Origin: Pardosa pseudoannulata
Taxonomy: Eukaryota; Arthropoda; Arachnida; Araneae; Lycosidae
Direction: 5' to 3'
DNA length: 64,000 bases
Assembly (NCBI GenBank): GCA_032207245.1
Contig: CM063498.1
Coordinates: 50,814,934-50,878,933 of the forward strand
Shown here: positions 34,717 to 50,203 of the stretch, in pieces
Layout: the number at the start of each line of letters is the position of its first letter
Position numbering within the stretch: position 1 is the stretch's first letter
The notes under the pieces: generated by a model
Told to the model about the DNA's origin: nothing
Seen by the model: only the letters and a program-made list of their open reading frames with translations
The model's database searches: none
Program-made: the position numbers and the translations under genes

Positions 34717-37301
34717 TTTAAAGAGGAAAGAAAATACGATACTCCTTCAACGATATACAGGACGAGACTAAAATGGTAGAATAGGTATGCTAACGGCACT
34801 TCACTTTCCCTACACAATGACGCGATAAACACAGTACGAAAACGCTCTCCAAAAATTGGTTTCATAGGTAAAGATAGGATTTTTCTGATTGGCGGAAATA
34901 CATAGGCGGTTTATAACATTCCAGGGAACTGACCAATACTTTCACTCTCACTGATAAGAAATTTCCTAAGAAACAGGTGTGTCCTACGTAAACATATCCA
35001 TCCCCCCTCCCTATTGTGGTGGGATTACCATATAATAATGAAGACCACTTCTGGTGCAAAGTTTCTGGAAAAGATTCAGAAGAGAAAACTAGTGATTTTC
35101 ATGTACTTTTCTATACAAAATCTCAGTGCCACTGTTTGGTAATTAGGAAATATTTTCTAAAATTTTCATGAGATTTAAAGTTAAATATATACGTCATTCA
35201 AAATAATAAAATGAAAAACGAGTGATTTTTAATCGGATATTAACATGTAGGCAATATTTTAATGTCTATTAAGAGAAAAAATAGTAAACATAAGGAAAAG
35301 ATGCCATGTTCTGTTAATGTTTCAGAGCCAAACTTTTATTGAAGTAAGCTTTATCTTAATTGCTTTCTAATATAAAGACAAAACGAAAACAATTTTAATA
35401 ATTGTTATAATTTAAACTTCAATCTAGATTAAACAGGAAAAATGTGTTCCGCTTGATTATATGAAATAAAATTTAAATATATGTAAAAGGGATTTGAATA
35501 GCTGGAGGGACTTGTATACAAATGCAAGTTTAAATAAAAATGGTAAGTGCATCAAATAAATTTTATACTTATATTTATATTTTAAAGTACTATAAACGGT
35601 ATTTGGAAATATGTATCAATAACAACCTATCAAGCACAAACATCTATATTTTGTTTCTGTATTCACTTTTTCGACAAATCTTACACACTCACTTTTTAGA
35701 CTCGCGTTACCAAAGTTTAACGAGAAATGAAACTATTTGTGAGACAGTTGTTAGGAAAATTTTCAAATTTTAATAGATACAGTCTTAGAAAATGCTATTA
35801 CGTATAAAAATTAGAATGTGTAATTTTAGCAAACTTGTATTTTTTTTTTTTTTTTTTTTTAGTTTATAGATATCATAATTCGAATACTTATCTTATTTGA
35901 AATATTTTTGGAATTCGAATTATATTTCTCCGACAAATGTTACGGTAAGAAGGACTGTCTGGTGACTTGGTATGCATCTTGATCTAGAGTTGATCACAAC
36001 CGTTTGGTTTCACACCCGAAACTATTTATTTCAAGTTTTTTTAGGGAGGAGGTTATAAGACATTAATTTAAGAATCGCTTAAATGTACGGTATAAAGAGT
36101 TACTTTTGTATTTTATCTTCTCAAAACTGAGGAATAAAAAATTCTGCGTTAGCAAGAATCCTACTTGAGGATTTTTCGCATTTCATAAAATCTGCGGTGA
36201 AGCTCAAAACAATATGAAATTAGCCTTGACAAAAACTCAACAAAGAATAAAACAATTAAGGAAAATCCAAGTTCAGACTTCATATTTATTAATATTTAAT
36301 GAAAAAAAATATCATATAACATAAGATTTCCTTATTCGTTTATTAAGTTACAATTTCTTTTATTTCTATTGTAAGATATGTCCTAATATTTTTATTAGTA
36401 TTTGAATGTATTATTATTTATTCTGTTTCAAATTTTAGAACTATTTAATGTACATAAAAACTTTGTTCTGATTAAAAACTATTAATTAAACTGCAATTGA
36501 TTGTAACTGATCAGGATCATAAAAACATTAATATTTGAACAGAAAGATATTGCCTCAGCTTACACAACGCTATTAAATTTTACACTTAAATAACATTTTT
36601 GTCAAATAATAGTATACTTGTGTTGCATTATAATTTAACAAAATGGGGGGGAGACCGTTGCATTCACAAATTTATCGATCAGTAGCGCTATCAGTAGCGC
36701 CATGGTAGTGTATAAAATTTTTAGCCTAAACTTTATTAGTGTGACTTTAGTGTAAATACTATATACATTTAACAATACACTAAAAACAACATACTTTGTG
36801 TAAATTTAGTCTAAATTAGAATTTTAAAATTTCACACTTATATTTTTTAAAAATTATATTACAATACTCACTTGTGTTTTATTATAAATTCACAAAATGA
36901 TGGAGAGGGCGTTACACTAAAAAAATTATCTATTTATAGCCCTTTCTTTGAAACCCATCCGTAAAATAAGTCTCCCAACGGTACTGCCCGAAAAAACGTC
37001 TTTTCTTCAAACTTCTAAAGCTCTTAAAGTTTGTACTCTTTTAAAATTATTTTCTTCTTTCATAATTTGGTTAAAATTGTTTTTAGGAAACACAGACTTA
37101 ATTCTTCTCTTATCGACACAGTGACTTCATTAGAGCATAAGAAAGAATGAATCGAGTTTAACGAAAAATCGATGTATGATTGCTAAAAATATGTATTTAA
37201 GAATTTTGCGTAATGAATTTTGTTTTTCACGTCAAAAAATTATATATCTTATCCTTTTTGTAACACTGTGAGTGAGGAATATTCAGTTAGGAAAATTCAG
37301 T

Positions 37302-37379
37302 GTAACATTTTTGTAACATCGTGAGTGAGGAAAATTCAGTGTAACATTTTTGTAACATCGTGAGTGAGGAAAATTCAGT
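37302..37379. repeat. 39-bp minisatellite, unit B, two repeats
   Basis: Same two-repeat state as unit A. Confidence 0.85.
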
Positions 37380-40300
37380 GATTAAAACGCATGCACTGTG
37401 AAATCATGTCACTCACTTTATAATATCACCTTTATTTCTTTGTTTAAAAAGTAATCAATACCTCAGGAGTTGGGAGGCCAAGCTGGGTTTTCTGATTTTT
37501 CTCTGCTTCTAAATGACGAGGACCCACTTGAGCGATATTCGTATTTTCATTCTAGTATTGTTCGTTAAAACGAACGACGCACGCATTTGCCTGGATAGGA
37601 CTAGCATATGGCTCAATCGTGCTTGGTTTGACCACGTGGCATCAGAAATAAGAACAGTACTTCGAGATATCTCAATCAGGGGATCGTGTTTGTATAATCA
37701 GTTACAAAAACCATCATAAGTTAATCTTTAGGAGCATAGACAAGACTAAAAAATCTACTCATTTTTCTTAAAAGTAAAACCAACTAACTTTCCTTACCTT
37801 AGAACTTCCCTTAATACTCTTAATATATAGCAGGTAAATTAACTTAATTCTTATTCTTTCCAACCTCTCTGACTTTCGCTAAGGTGAAAGTAAGATCTAG
37901 GCGAACTTTTCTTGTAACGGAAAAAAAGTTTAATGCTCTCATACAGGTGGTGTTATTTTTCAGGCTCAGTAAACAAATCAAGGTAAATTTTCCTTACAAC
38001 AGCGAACGGAAAACTGCGGTCTCCAGCCACCAAGGGCTACAATATACGATATTTATGTGATATAATAAATTTTAATAAAGAATATCAATATCTACAATTC
38101 AAATGTATTGCTAATCACTGTCCACTCTCGTATTATTATAAGCATAATTGTCATTCATTTTGTACTTCAAAACGTGGCGATTGGGTCTTTACCCTTTCGT
38201 CCTTTAACATTTAGAAGGATCCATTGCAGGCAAATTTCACTCTTAGTACCTGGTGAGAAATCCCACTGCTTCCATGGATGTCCATAGGCATTTGGAATAG
38301 GATTTAAGAAGTAGATCCTGGTCTCAATAAATCCCCGTGTAGTAAACAGTATATCGTACCGTTCTAACCAATTCCATTATAGGGTAATTACAGTTTACAT
38401 TTGAGAGAATTTTCGAGTGAATAGTGATGACATTATTAAAAAGTAAGGTATTGCTTCTTGTTGTTTAGGTTATTGTGCCCCAATATACGCACAACAAAAT
38501 GCAAAGTGAATTCGGAGTGCCCTTCTGGCTGGACAGAGAAATATCTTTAGGTCGTTAAAATTATAGAATAAGCTATATCGACCCCTTTAATATATTCTTT
38601 TTTTCACACGGTTAGGAACTGTGTTTCTCTATCCTGAACTAGAACATTGATTTATATATGTACCAGCACGAATCAATACTTTTTCTTATGATTTAAACTA
38701 GTAAGAGGGCGATAGATATGTGTTCATATTTATTACACCATTTCTTATGATTATCGAATTACTTGTCTGGTTCGAATCGTTGAGGTTATTATATTTGATG
38801 GTAAGTGAAAATGCAAAATCTGCAAAAAAGCCACTGTTGACACAGAAAATAAATAAAAATTTATAAACTTCATTTTAATAAAGTTAAAAATTTTAAACGC
38901 ACATAAATTTCAATCTATGTTACACTAGCCATTTCTTTATATTATTTTGGTTTTTATATTACAGGAATCATTCGATGCAATTTATCCTCTAAGTTTATAT
39001 ACACTTTTTCTTTAAATTTTTTAAAAATATGAAAGGACAAATTCATATTTTTAGAGTTTTATTTTTTATAAGAGTTATATAATATATTTTGTTAAAATAA
39101 TAACATTTCAAAAATTTGCCATGTGATTAATAATTTGGAACTGTATGAACTGTATGTTTGAATTAGTAAAAATATATCGGTGAGTAACTGACCAGAATAT
39201 CTTTTATATAATTTGAATTAAAATGGAGATATAAAAATTTCAGTTTGGATAATCTAGGAATATATTATTCTGAAATAAATGAATTTTTGATCCATGTAGA
39301 TGTTGTAGCATATACAGCTGTGATATAAAAATCATATTAAATATTTTATGAAGTATTATATTAAATACTATATAAAAATATAATATTCTTATAATTTTAT
39401 ATATAATAACTACTTATGTGGTTACTGCAGCCGCATTCAGTTTTTATCACCCATTATCTTTTATAATACAGCAATAAATATAAATATGATATTTTCTCAA
39501 AAAATATTTTGTACCTCAAAATATTAACAAAAACGATTCTAAAGATACTAAATGATTAACATCGATGGGAGAGCAGTATTTTTTTCAAAACTCTTGGAAA
39601 TTTATTTTCTATAGATCCACCCTGAATGTTTTTTGAAATCTCAATGCAGATATAAATCATTCGCTACCGTGTTTATATTTCTGTTATCTCTGAAACTAGT
39701 TTTTGATACCTTCTCTATTGTAGCTAATAACATTTGTGAATTACTTTGAGTAAGAAGGACATCTATTCAATTCTTTCCCAGAAAATCACAGTCACATAGA
39801 AGTATTAGTCGGATAATCCCTGTCAGACTATTCTTTGCGGTACATTATTGCTGTCAGATCAGAGATGGAGTGTAAAATGTAACTGCCCTTGTGGTCAATA
39901 GAGGATACGATTGTGCAGGTCAGTAACATAAACCGTTTTCTTTACAAAGCATGTTGGTAAATAACCTCAGACATATGTACGCAGAAGTGTTGGAATACAA
40001 GATGAAAAAGAAAATTTTAAACAGGACAAAAGTTTTCTGGAATCTTAATAACGGAAGTACATACAATTCAAACATTCTATGTTCGAGCTCCCTCAGACGT
40101 TTGAGAATTGAGAGTTATTCATTGGAAATATTCATAGGGAGTATTAATTTTTATTTTGACAGAGCCTATGAATGACCCTGAGAAAATTAAACATGAATCA
40201 TTCCTCTATGTTCTAGGCATAAAATGCACATAATACGGTAGAACCTGAGAAAAAATTTGTAATTATAAAAAATAAAAGATGCCTTTCGTAAAATAAAGCT

Positions 40301-40519
40301 ACCGCAGCAGAAAGGTTAAGCTAAATTGACCACTATTTGTAGGAGATAATAAAAATTAAAAGCTAAAAACAGTAATAAAAGTTAACGTGTATTTTTCTTT
40401 AGTATTATGTATTCTACAATAGGAATATATTGAAAAATATTGCATTTGAATGAATAGCTTTACATGTATGTATATATGTACGTGTATACATTTCTATGTA
40501 TATGTGCGTATATATGCAT

Positions 40520-41165
<646 letters not shown>

Positions 41166-43230
41166 TTTGATTCAAAGCCTGAAAGAAATATATTTCGAGC
41201 GATACCATCTACTTTTACGCTATCATATGTGTGTTTGTGTGTGGTTAGATGCGCAACCATATATATGTGTATGTGTGTGTACATGTATACATTTATAACT
41301 CTTCTGAGCGCCTCGGCCAGAAGGCATGCATCCCTGTTCTCCTCAACTATATTTTATACTCTGTATAGGAAAGAAAATTTTAATAAACTATGGTAAATTT
41401 AAACAAAGGGGGCTGTTATAAAATTAACACTCATTCGAATACATCTATGTAATTTTAAAATTTTCTATTCTGTAATTTACATTAATTTCATTGGTAGCAT
41501 ACTAAATTTTTATGCGATGTTCTTGGTGCAATCAGTCTATCTACACCAGGTCAAAAAGTCACTCACTTCCGTTACATACTTTTGTTTTGTGCATTTCTTA
41601 AATGCATGCGAACGTAAAAATATATTATTAATAATTACAAGCATCGGTACTGAGATACAGGTGAATGATAAACGTATTAAAATATCTAAGAAATTATAAC
41701 CAGTTAGTATAATTATAACAACAATTAAAACAACTTAATAACGTGCTTATTTATTTCTCATAAGAGTGCTTTTTCTGGCCTATAGAAACAGTCGTAGAAT
41801 TCAAAGCGTTTACAATGGCAAAAAGATAGTAATGATCTCACTTTTTTCCTTGGACGATATACATCTAGATTAAGAACGTATAAAATACGATCGCAAGTAA
41901 CTGTCATAAATTCAGACTTTCGTTTTGATGTGTGTAAAAGGAATGTAAACTCTATTATTTAAGTTCAACATTTAATTTGGGTGTCAAGAAAAAATGAAAC
42001 TAAATAACACTGCATGAACTGAGAAAATTGTGAAAAACTTAAGGGTGAATAATATTTTACATATTACATATATATTAATTTATGCATAATATATGTATAC
42101 ATGTGCATATAAATATAAATCCGTGTGCTTATACATGCCTTTATGTGTATTTACAGCTATATCTGTAATTCTATAAATGCGTCTGTACATGTTCGTGTAT
42201 TATTTCTATCAAACTTAGTTGTTTGCTTATATATATATATTTAAAATTTCACAATTTGAATCCTAATTAAAATATCAAACTTATATAGGAAGATTTAGGA
42301 AAAAATGATTACATATTTACTTTCAAAGTGCATTTATGAAAGATTAAGCTAATCTACTATCTTTTTATGTATACTATTTTTACTTAAAAATTACTTAACA
42401 CTTTACACTTAAAGGTTACGTAACATTTCGAAACATAACATTCTATATTTTTTTTATTTTGTATTTTATAACTGATTTGAATTTTTATGTTCAATAACGT
42501 TTAAAATTGTTGAAAGTATATATCCTTAATCTTTTTTAAACTTTAAATATACTAACTAAAATTTCGTTCAACCTAATTTACTTCCTGAGAAAAAAAAATA
42601 TTTCTGTTAAAATTGGCCACATTTCTACATGGGAACAAATTTGAACAAATTAGAATGTATAATTATTATAATATGCCCCAATACCAATAAATAAATAGAC
42701 TAAAAAGTAATAAAATCAATTAAAATCATACAATAAATTAAATACTTGACTAAGCACTTGAATCTTTATTAAAATATAACTTATCATTCGAAATGTATAT
42801 AAAAAGCCTAAACACTTTTTTTCCTCCACTTTTTATTTAATAAGTAAGGTTCTTCAGTATTAATAGAAAAAAAATAACACAATCATAACACACCTAATTT
42901 TAAATTTTTTCTATAAAACATTTCTTTGGATAATAAAAACAACATATATTTAACATTGAAATTCCGTCTGTAAACAAATTTCCCACCCCCCACCCCCGAA
43001 AAAAAGGAAAGAAAGATGTCTCCCCAACAACTGAAGAAGAGTAAAAAAACACCACTATAAAAAAGTTAGAAACAAAAATTATTTTAAAACTAAAATGCTT
43101 TATTGATATTGCTAAAATTATACAAAACGATAAACAAACATTTCTAGTCAACTGGTCACGTCAAAATTTCACAAGAGGATACACGAGATCACTGTAAATA
43201 TATAGCTGAACTCACTTTTCAACTGCATAT

Positions 43231-43236
43231 TTTATT
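43231..43236 (-). terminator. Polyadenylation signal, copy C
   Basis: AATAAA on minus, 205 bp beyond the ORF end. Confidence 0.55.
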
Positions 43237-43260
43237 TCACTTCGAAAAACCAAGCAATGA

Positions 43261-43378
43261 TTAATCTTGAATCAACTGGAGCTGCTCATCAGCATACTTG
43301 AACACATCTTCTTAACCAGGAAAGGCTCCCTGGTAAACGGTCATATAATATCCAGCCCGTTGAAGATGGTAGCAGAAG
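43261..43378 (-). pseudogene. Degenerate duplicate of the ORF C-terminus, unit C
   Basis: Same structure as in A. Its 5' end reads GAAGATGG where A, B and E read GAAGAAGG, a state shared with L. A further substitution (CTCGCGG) lies about 10 bp upstream of it. Confidence 0.8.
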
Positions 43379-43435
43379 AACCCCTCGCGGTCCACTTCGA
43401 AGACATATCACTCAGTATTCTAGTATCAACTGGAG

Positions 43436-43981
43436 CTACTCTTCAGCATATTTGGCCAGAACTTCATAGCCGGGAAAGGCTTTCTGATAAACGGTCATAT
43501 AATGTCCAGCACGTTGAAGGAAGTAGCGAACGAATCCTTCGTGCTCATCTACTTCTGCGATTTTGCAGCAAAACTGGCAGACAGTTAACAGGAAAGAAAA
43601 GTAAAATCCGGGAGATTTAGAAATTAAATACAAACGGCACCATCCCACGACAAAATTTTCTATTTCCTCAAGGGCCCTGAAGAATTCAGCCCTACTGTTG
43701 TTGGTGACGATTATGGAATGGATGCTGATCCGATTGTTGACATCGTAATTTGGGTAACGTCGCCGGGTTTCGTTGAGCATTCGTATGATGAACATCCCGA
43801 TCTCCGGCTTAAAATCCCCGTTCAAGCTCTCTTGGATGTTTAAGGAGCTCACCCTGGTTCTTGTTTCCTCATCGACAATAGGGTCGTTTGCAATCACGAA
43901 CAAGAACACGTCTTTGATGAATTGACGCATTCGAACCTTTTCGGGCCGGAGAGCATCCTGTATACGACTTTCAATATCCAT
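43436..43981 (-). CDS. Unrecognised 181-aa helical protein, copy C
   Basis: Protein identical to the other copies. The changes seen in this unit just after the stop codon do not extend into the ORF. Confidence 0.7.
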   Translation of the reverse strand: MDIESRIQDALRPEKVRMRQFIKDVFLFVIANDPIVDEETRTRVSSLNIQESLNGDFKPEIGMFIIRMLNETRRRYPNYDVNNRISIHSIIVTNNSRAEFFRALEEIENFVVGWCRLYLISKSPGFYFSFLLTVCQFCCKIAEVDEHEGFVRYFLQRAGHYMTVYQKAFPGYEVLAKYAEE

Positions 43982-46563
43982 TTTAAAGAGGAAAGAAAAT
44001 ACGATACTCCTTCAACGATATACAGGACGAGACTAAAATGGTAGAATAGGTATGCTAACGGCACTTCACTTTCCCTACACAATGACGCGATAAACACAGT
44101 ACGAAAACGCTCTCCAAAAATTGGTTTCATAGGTAAAGATAGGATTTTTCTGATTGGCGGAAATACATAGGCGGTTTATAACATTCCAGGGAACTGACCA
44201 ATACTTTCACTCTCACTGATAAGAAATTTCCTAAGAAACAGGTGTGTCCTACGTAAACATATCCATCCCCCCTCCCTATTGTGGTGGGATTACCATATAA
44301 TAATGAAGACCACTTCTGGTGCAAAGTTTCTGGAAAAGATTCAGAAGAGAAAACTAGTGATTTTCATGTACTTTTCTATACAAAATCTCAGTGCCACTGT
44401 TTGGTAATTAGGAAATATTTTCTAAAATTTTCATGAGATTTAAAGTTAAATATATACGTCATTCAAAATAATAAAATGAAAAACGAGTGATTTTTAATCG
44501 GATATTAACATGTAGGCAATATTTTAATGTCTATTAAGAGAAAAAATAGTAAACATAAGGAAAAGATGCCATGTTCTGTTAATGTTTCAGAGCCAAACTT
44601 TTATTGAAGTAAGCTTTATCTTAATTGCTTTCTAATATAAAGACAAAACGAAAACAATTTTAATAATTGTTATAATTTAAACTTCAATCTAGATTAAACA
44701 GGAAAAATGTGTTCCGCTTGATTATATGAAATAAAATTTAAATATATGTAAAAGGGATTTGAATAGCTGGAGGGACTTGTATACAAATGCAAGTTTAAAT
44801 AAAAATGGTAAGTGCATCAAATAAATTTTATACTTATATTTATATTTTAAAGTACTATAAACGGTATTTGGAAATATGTATCAATAACAACCTATCAAGC
44901 ACAAACATCTATATTTTGTTTCTGTATTCACTTTTTCGACAAATCTTACACACTCACTTTTTAGACTCGCGTTACCAAAGTTTAACGAGAAATGAAACTA
45001 TTTGTGAGACAGTTGTTAGGAAAATTTTCAAATTTTAATAGATACAGTCTTAGAAAATGCTATTACGTATAAAAATTAGAATGTGTAATTTTAGCAAACT
45101 TGTATTTTTTTTTTTTTTTAGTTTATAGATATCATAATTCGAATACTTATCTTATTTGAAATATTTTTGGAATTCGAATTATATTTCTCCGACAAATGTT
45201 ACGGTAAGAAGGACTGTCTGGTGACTTGGTATGCATCTTGATCTAGAGTTGATCACAACCGTTTGGTTTCACACCCGAAACTATTTATTTCAAGTTTTTT
45301 TAGGGAGGAGGTTATAAGACATTAATTTAAGAATCGCTTAAATGTACGGTATAAAGAGTTACTTTTGTATTTTATCTTCTCAAAACTGAGGAATAAAAAA
45401 TTCTGCGTTAGCAAGAATCCTACTTGAGGATTTTTCGCATTTCATAAAATCTGCGGTGAAGCTCAAAACAATATGAAATTAGCCTTGACAAAAACTCAAC
45501 AAAGAATAAAACAATTAAGGAAAATCCAAGTTCAGACTTCATATTTATTAATATTTAATGAAAAAAAATATCATATAACATAAGATTTCCTTATTCGTTT
45601 ATTAAGTTACAATTTCTTTTATTTCTATTGTAAGATATGTCCTAATATTTTTATTAGTATTTGAATGTATTATTATTTATTCAGTTTCAATTTTATAGAA
45701 CTATTTAATGTACATAAAAACTTTGTTCTGATTAAAAACTATTAATTAAACTGCAATTGATTGTAACTGATCAGGATCATAAAAACATTAATATTTGAAC
45801 AGAAAGATATTGCCTCAGCTTACACAACGCTATTAAATTTTACACTTAAATAACATTTTTGTCAAATAATAGTATACTTGTGTTGCATTATAATTTAACA
45901 AAATGGGGGGGAGACCGTTGCATTCACAAATTTATCGATCAGTAGCGCTATCAGTAGCGCCATGGTAGTGTATAAAATTTTTAGCCTAAACTTTATTAGT
46001 GTGACTTTAGTGTAAATACTATATACATTTAACAATACACTAAAAACAACATACTTTGTGTAAATTTAGTCTAAATTAGAATTTTAAAATTTCACACTTA
46101 TATTTTTTAAAAATTATATTACAATACTCACTTGTGTTTTATTATAAATTCACAAAATGATGGAGGGGGCGTTACACTAAAAAAAATTATCTATTTATAG
46201 CCCTTTTTTTTAAACCCATCCGTAAAATAAGTCTCCCAACGGTACTGCCCGAAAAAAACGCCTTTTCTTCAAACTTCTAAAGCTCTTAAAGTTTGTACTC
46301 TTTTAAAATTATTTTCTTCTTTCATAATTTGGTTAAAATTGTTTTTAGGAAACACAGACTTAATTCTTCTCTTATCGACACAGTGACTTCATTAGAGCAT
46401 AAGAAAGAATGAATCGAGTTTAACGAAAAATCGATGTATGATTGCTAAAAATATGTATTTAAGAATTTTGCGTAATGAATTTTGTTTTTCACGTAAAAAA
46501 ATTATATATCTTATCCTTTTTGTAACACTGTGAGTGAGGAATATTCAGTTAGGAAAATTCAGT

Positions 46564-46602
46564 GTAACATTTTTGTAACATCGTGAGTGAGGAAAATTCA
46601 GT
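46564..46602. repeat. 39-bp minisatellite, unit C, one repeat
   Basis: Single repeat followed directly by the GATTAAAACGCATGC flank. Confidence 0.8.
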
Positions 46603-49600
46603 GATTAAAACGCATGCACTGTGAAATCATGTCACTCACTTTATAATATCAGCTTTATTTCTTTGTTTAAAAAATAATCAATACCTCAGGAGGTGGGAGG
46701 CCAAGCTGGGGTTTTCTGCTTTGTCTCTGCTTCTAAATGACGAGGACCCACTTGAGCGACATTCGTATTTTCATTCTAGTATTGTTCGTTAAAACGAACG
46801 ACGCACGCATTTGCCTGGATAGGACTAGCATATGGCTCAATCGTGCTTGGTTTGACCACGTGGCATCAGAAATAAGAACAGTACTTCGAGATATCTCAAT
46901 CAGGGGATCGTGTTTGTATAGTCAGTTACAAAAACCATCCTAAGTTAATCTTTAGGAGCATAGACAAGACTAAAAAATCTACTCATTTTTCTTAAAAGTA
47001 AAACCAACTAACTTTCCTTACCTTATAACTTCCCTTAATACTCTTAATATATAGCAGGTAAATTAACTAAATTCTTATTCTTTCTAACCTTTCTGACTTT
47101 CGCTAAGGTGAAAGTAAGATCTAGGCGAACTTTTCTTGTAACGGAAAAAACGTTTAATGCCCTCATACAGGAGGTGTTATTTTTCAGGCTCAGTAAACAA
47201 ATCAAGGTAATTTTCCTTACAACAGCGAACGGAAAACTGCGGTCTCCAGCCAACAAGGGCTACAATATACGATATTTATGTGATATAATAAATTTTAATA
47301 AAGAATATCAATATCTACAATTCAAATATATTGCTAATCACTGTCCACTCTCGTATTATTATAAGCATAATTGTCATTCATTTTGTACTTCAAAACGTGG
47401 CGATTGGGTCTTTACCCTTTCGTCCTTTAACATTTAGAAGGATCCATAGCAGGCAAATTTCACTCTTAGTACCTGGTGAGAAATCCCACTGCTTCCATGG
47501 ATGTCCATAGGCATTTGGAATAGGATTTAAGAAGTAGATCCTGGTCTCAATAAATCCCCGTGTAGTAAACAGTATATCGTACCGTTCTAACCAATTCCAT
47601 TATAGGGTAATTACAGTTTACATTTGAGAGAATTTTGGAGTGAATAGTGATGACATTATTAAAAAGTAAGGTATTGCTTCTTGTTGTTTAGGTTATTGTG
47701 CCCCAATATACGCACAACAAAATGCAAAGTGAATTCGGAGTGCCCTTCTGGCTGGACAGAGAAATATCTTTAGGTCGTTAAAAATTATAGAATAAGCTAT
47801 ATCGACCCCTTTAATATATTCTTTTTTTCACACGGTTAGGAACTGTGTTTCTCTATCCTGAACTAGAACATTGATTTATATATGTACCAGCACGAATCAA
47901 TACTTTTTCTTATGATTTAAACTAGTAAGAGGGCGATAGATATGTGTTCATATTTATTACACCATTTCTTATGATTATCGAATTACTTGTCTGGTTCGAA
48001 TCGTTGAGGTTATTATATTTGATGGTAAGTGAAAATGCAAAATCTGCAAAAAAGCCACTGTTGACACAGAAAATAAATAAAAATTTATAAACTTCATTTT
48101 AATAAAGTTAAAAATTTTAAACGCACATAAATTTCAATCTATGTTACACTAGCATTTCTTTATATTATTTTGGTTTTTATATTACAGGAATCATTCGATG
48201 CAATTTATCCTCTAAGTTTATATACACTTTTTCTTCTTTAAATTTTTTAAAAATATGAAAGGACAAAATTCATATTTTTAGAGTTTTATTTTTTATAAGA
48301 GTTATATAATATATTTTGTTAAAATAATAACATTTCAAAAATTTGCCATGTGATTAATAAATTTGGAACTGTATCAACTGTATGTTTGAATTAGTAAATA
48401 TATATCGGTGAGTAACTGACCAGAATATCTTTTATATAATTTGAATTAAAATGGAGATATAAAAATTTCAGTTTGGATAATCTAGGAATATATTATTCTG
48501 AAATAAATGAATTTTTGATCCATGTAGATGTTGTAGCATATACAGCTGTGATATAAAAATCATATTAAATATTTTATGAAGTATTATATAAATACTATAT
48601 AAAAATATAATATTCTTATAATTTTTATATATGTAACTGCTTATGTGGTTACTGCAGCCGCATTCAGTTTTTATCACCCATTATCTTTTATAATACAGCG
48701 ATAATTATAAATATGATATTTTCTCAAAAACTATTTTGTACCTCAAAATATTAACAAAAACGATACTAAAGATACTAAATGATTAACATCGATGGGAGAG
48801 CAGTATTTTTTTCAAAACTTTTGGAAATTTATTTTCTATAGATCCAACCTGAATGTTTTTTGAAATCTCAATGCAGATATAAATCATTCGCTATCGTTTT
48901 TATATTTCTGTTATCTCTGAAACTAGTTTTTGATACCTTCTCTATTGTAGCTAATAACATTTGTGAATTACTTTGAGTAAGAAGGACACCTATTCAATTC
49001 TTTCCCAGAAAATCACAGTCACATAGAAGTAGTAGTCGGATAATCCCTGTCAGACTATTCTTTGCGGTACATTATTGCTGTCAGATCAGAGAGGGAGTGT
49101 AAAATGTAACTGCCCTTGTGGTCAATAGAGGATACGATTGTGCAGGTCAGTAACATAAACCCTTTTCTTTACAAAGCATGTTGGTAAATAACCTCAGGCA
49201 TATGTACGCAGAAGTGTTGGAATACAAGATGAAAAAGAAAATTTTAAACAGACAAAAGTTTTCTGGAATCTTAATAACGGAAGTACATACAATTCAAACA
49301 TTCTATGTTCGAGCTCCCTCAGACGTTTGAGGATTGAGAGTTATTCATTGGAAATATTCATAGGGAGTATTAATTTTTATTTTGACAGAGCCTATGAATG
49401 ACCCTGAGAAAATTAAACATGAATCATTCCTCTATGTTCTAGGCATAAAATGTGCATAATACGGTAGAACCTGAGAAAAAAATTGGTAATTATAAAAAAT
49501 AAAAGATGCCTTTCGTAAAATAAAGCTACCGCAGCAGAAAGGTTAAGCTAAATTGACCACTATTTGTAGTAGATAATAAATATTAAAAGCTAAAAACAGT

Positions 49601-49758
49601 AATAAAAGTTAACGTGTATTTTTCTTTAGTATTATGTATTCTACAATAGGAATATATTGAAAAATATTGCATTTGAATGAATAGCTTTACATGTATGTAT
49701 ATATGTACGTGTATACATTTCTATGTATATGTGCGTATATATGCATATATATGTATAT

Positions 49759-49759
<1 letters not shown>

Positions 49760-49817
<58 letters not shown>

Positions 49818-49847
49818 TCTATCTATCTATCTATATATATATCTATC

Positions 49848-49881
<34 letters not shown>

Positions 49882-50162
49882 CATTTATGTGTGTATATAT
49901 ATGTATATATGTATATATATACACACATATATATACACAAGTGTGTGTATATATATATATATAATTCAGTCAGTGGATAAAAAATTGACATCTATATTAG
50001 AAAAAAGCTTAGGTAAATAGGTTTGAAAAATTTTAAGTCGAGGACACTCCTTTAAATAAGACATTTTTAGCTGGTAAAATAGATTTTTAAGGAATAAGAA
50101 TGGAAAAGAGAAATGTTTTTATGAGATATTAAAGTGTAATAAATTTGATATATCCCAACACT

Positions 50163-50201
<39 letters not shown>

Positions 50202-50203
50202 GT
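49760..50203. repeat. Compound microsatellites of unit D
   Basis: TA, TATC and TACACA steps at 49760-49964, and (CA)n followed by TA at 50160-50203. Confidence 0.9.

Larger units (their letters stand above)
28013..39396 (+). repeat. Tandem unit B (11.4 kb, with transposon insertion)
   Basis: Same layout as unit A. The extra length is the TIR element at 29698-31617, which sits inside the (TA)n run that is uninterrupted in A (20102-20400). Without it the unit is about 9.5 kb. The region 31750-33965 is non-coding apart from (TA)n at 32812-32995; 34720-39396 is non-coding apart from minisatellite repeats and a T21 tract. The 109-codon frame open in A, C and D is broken here by an extra A near 37985. 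Confidence 0.9.
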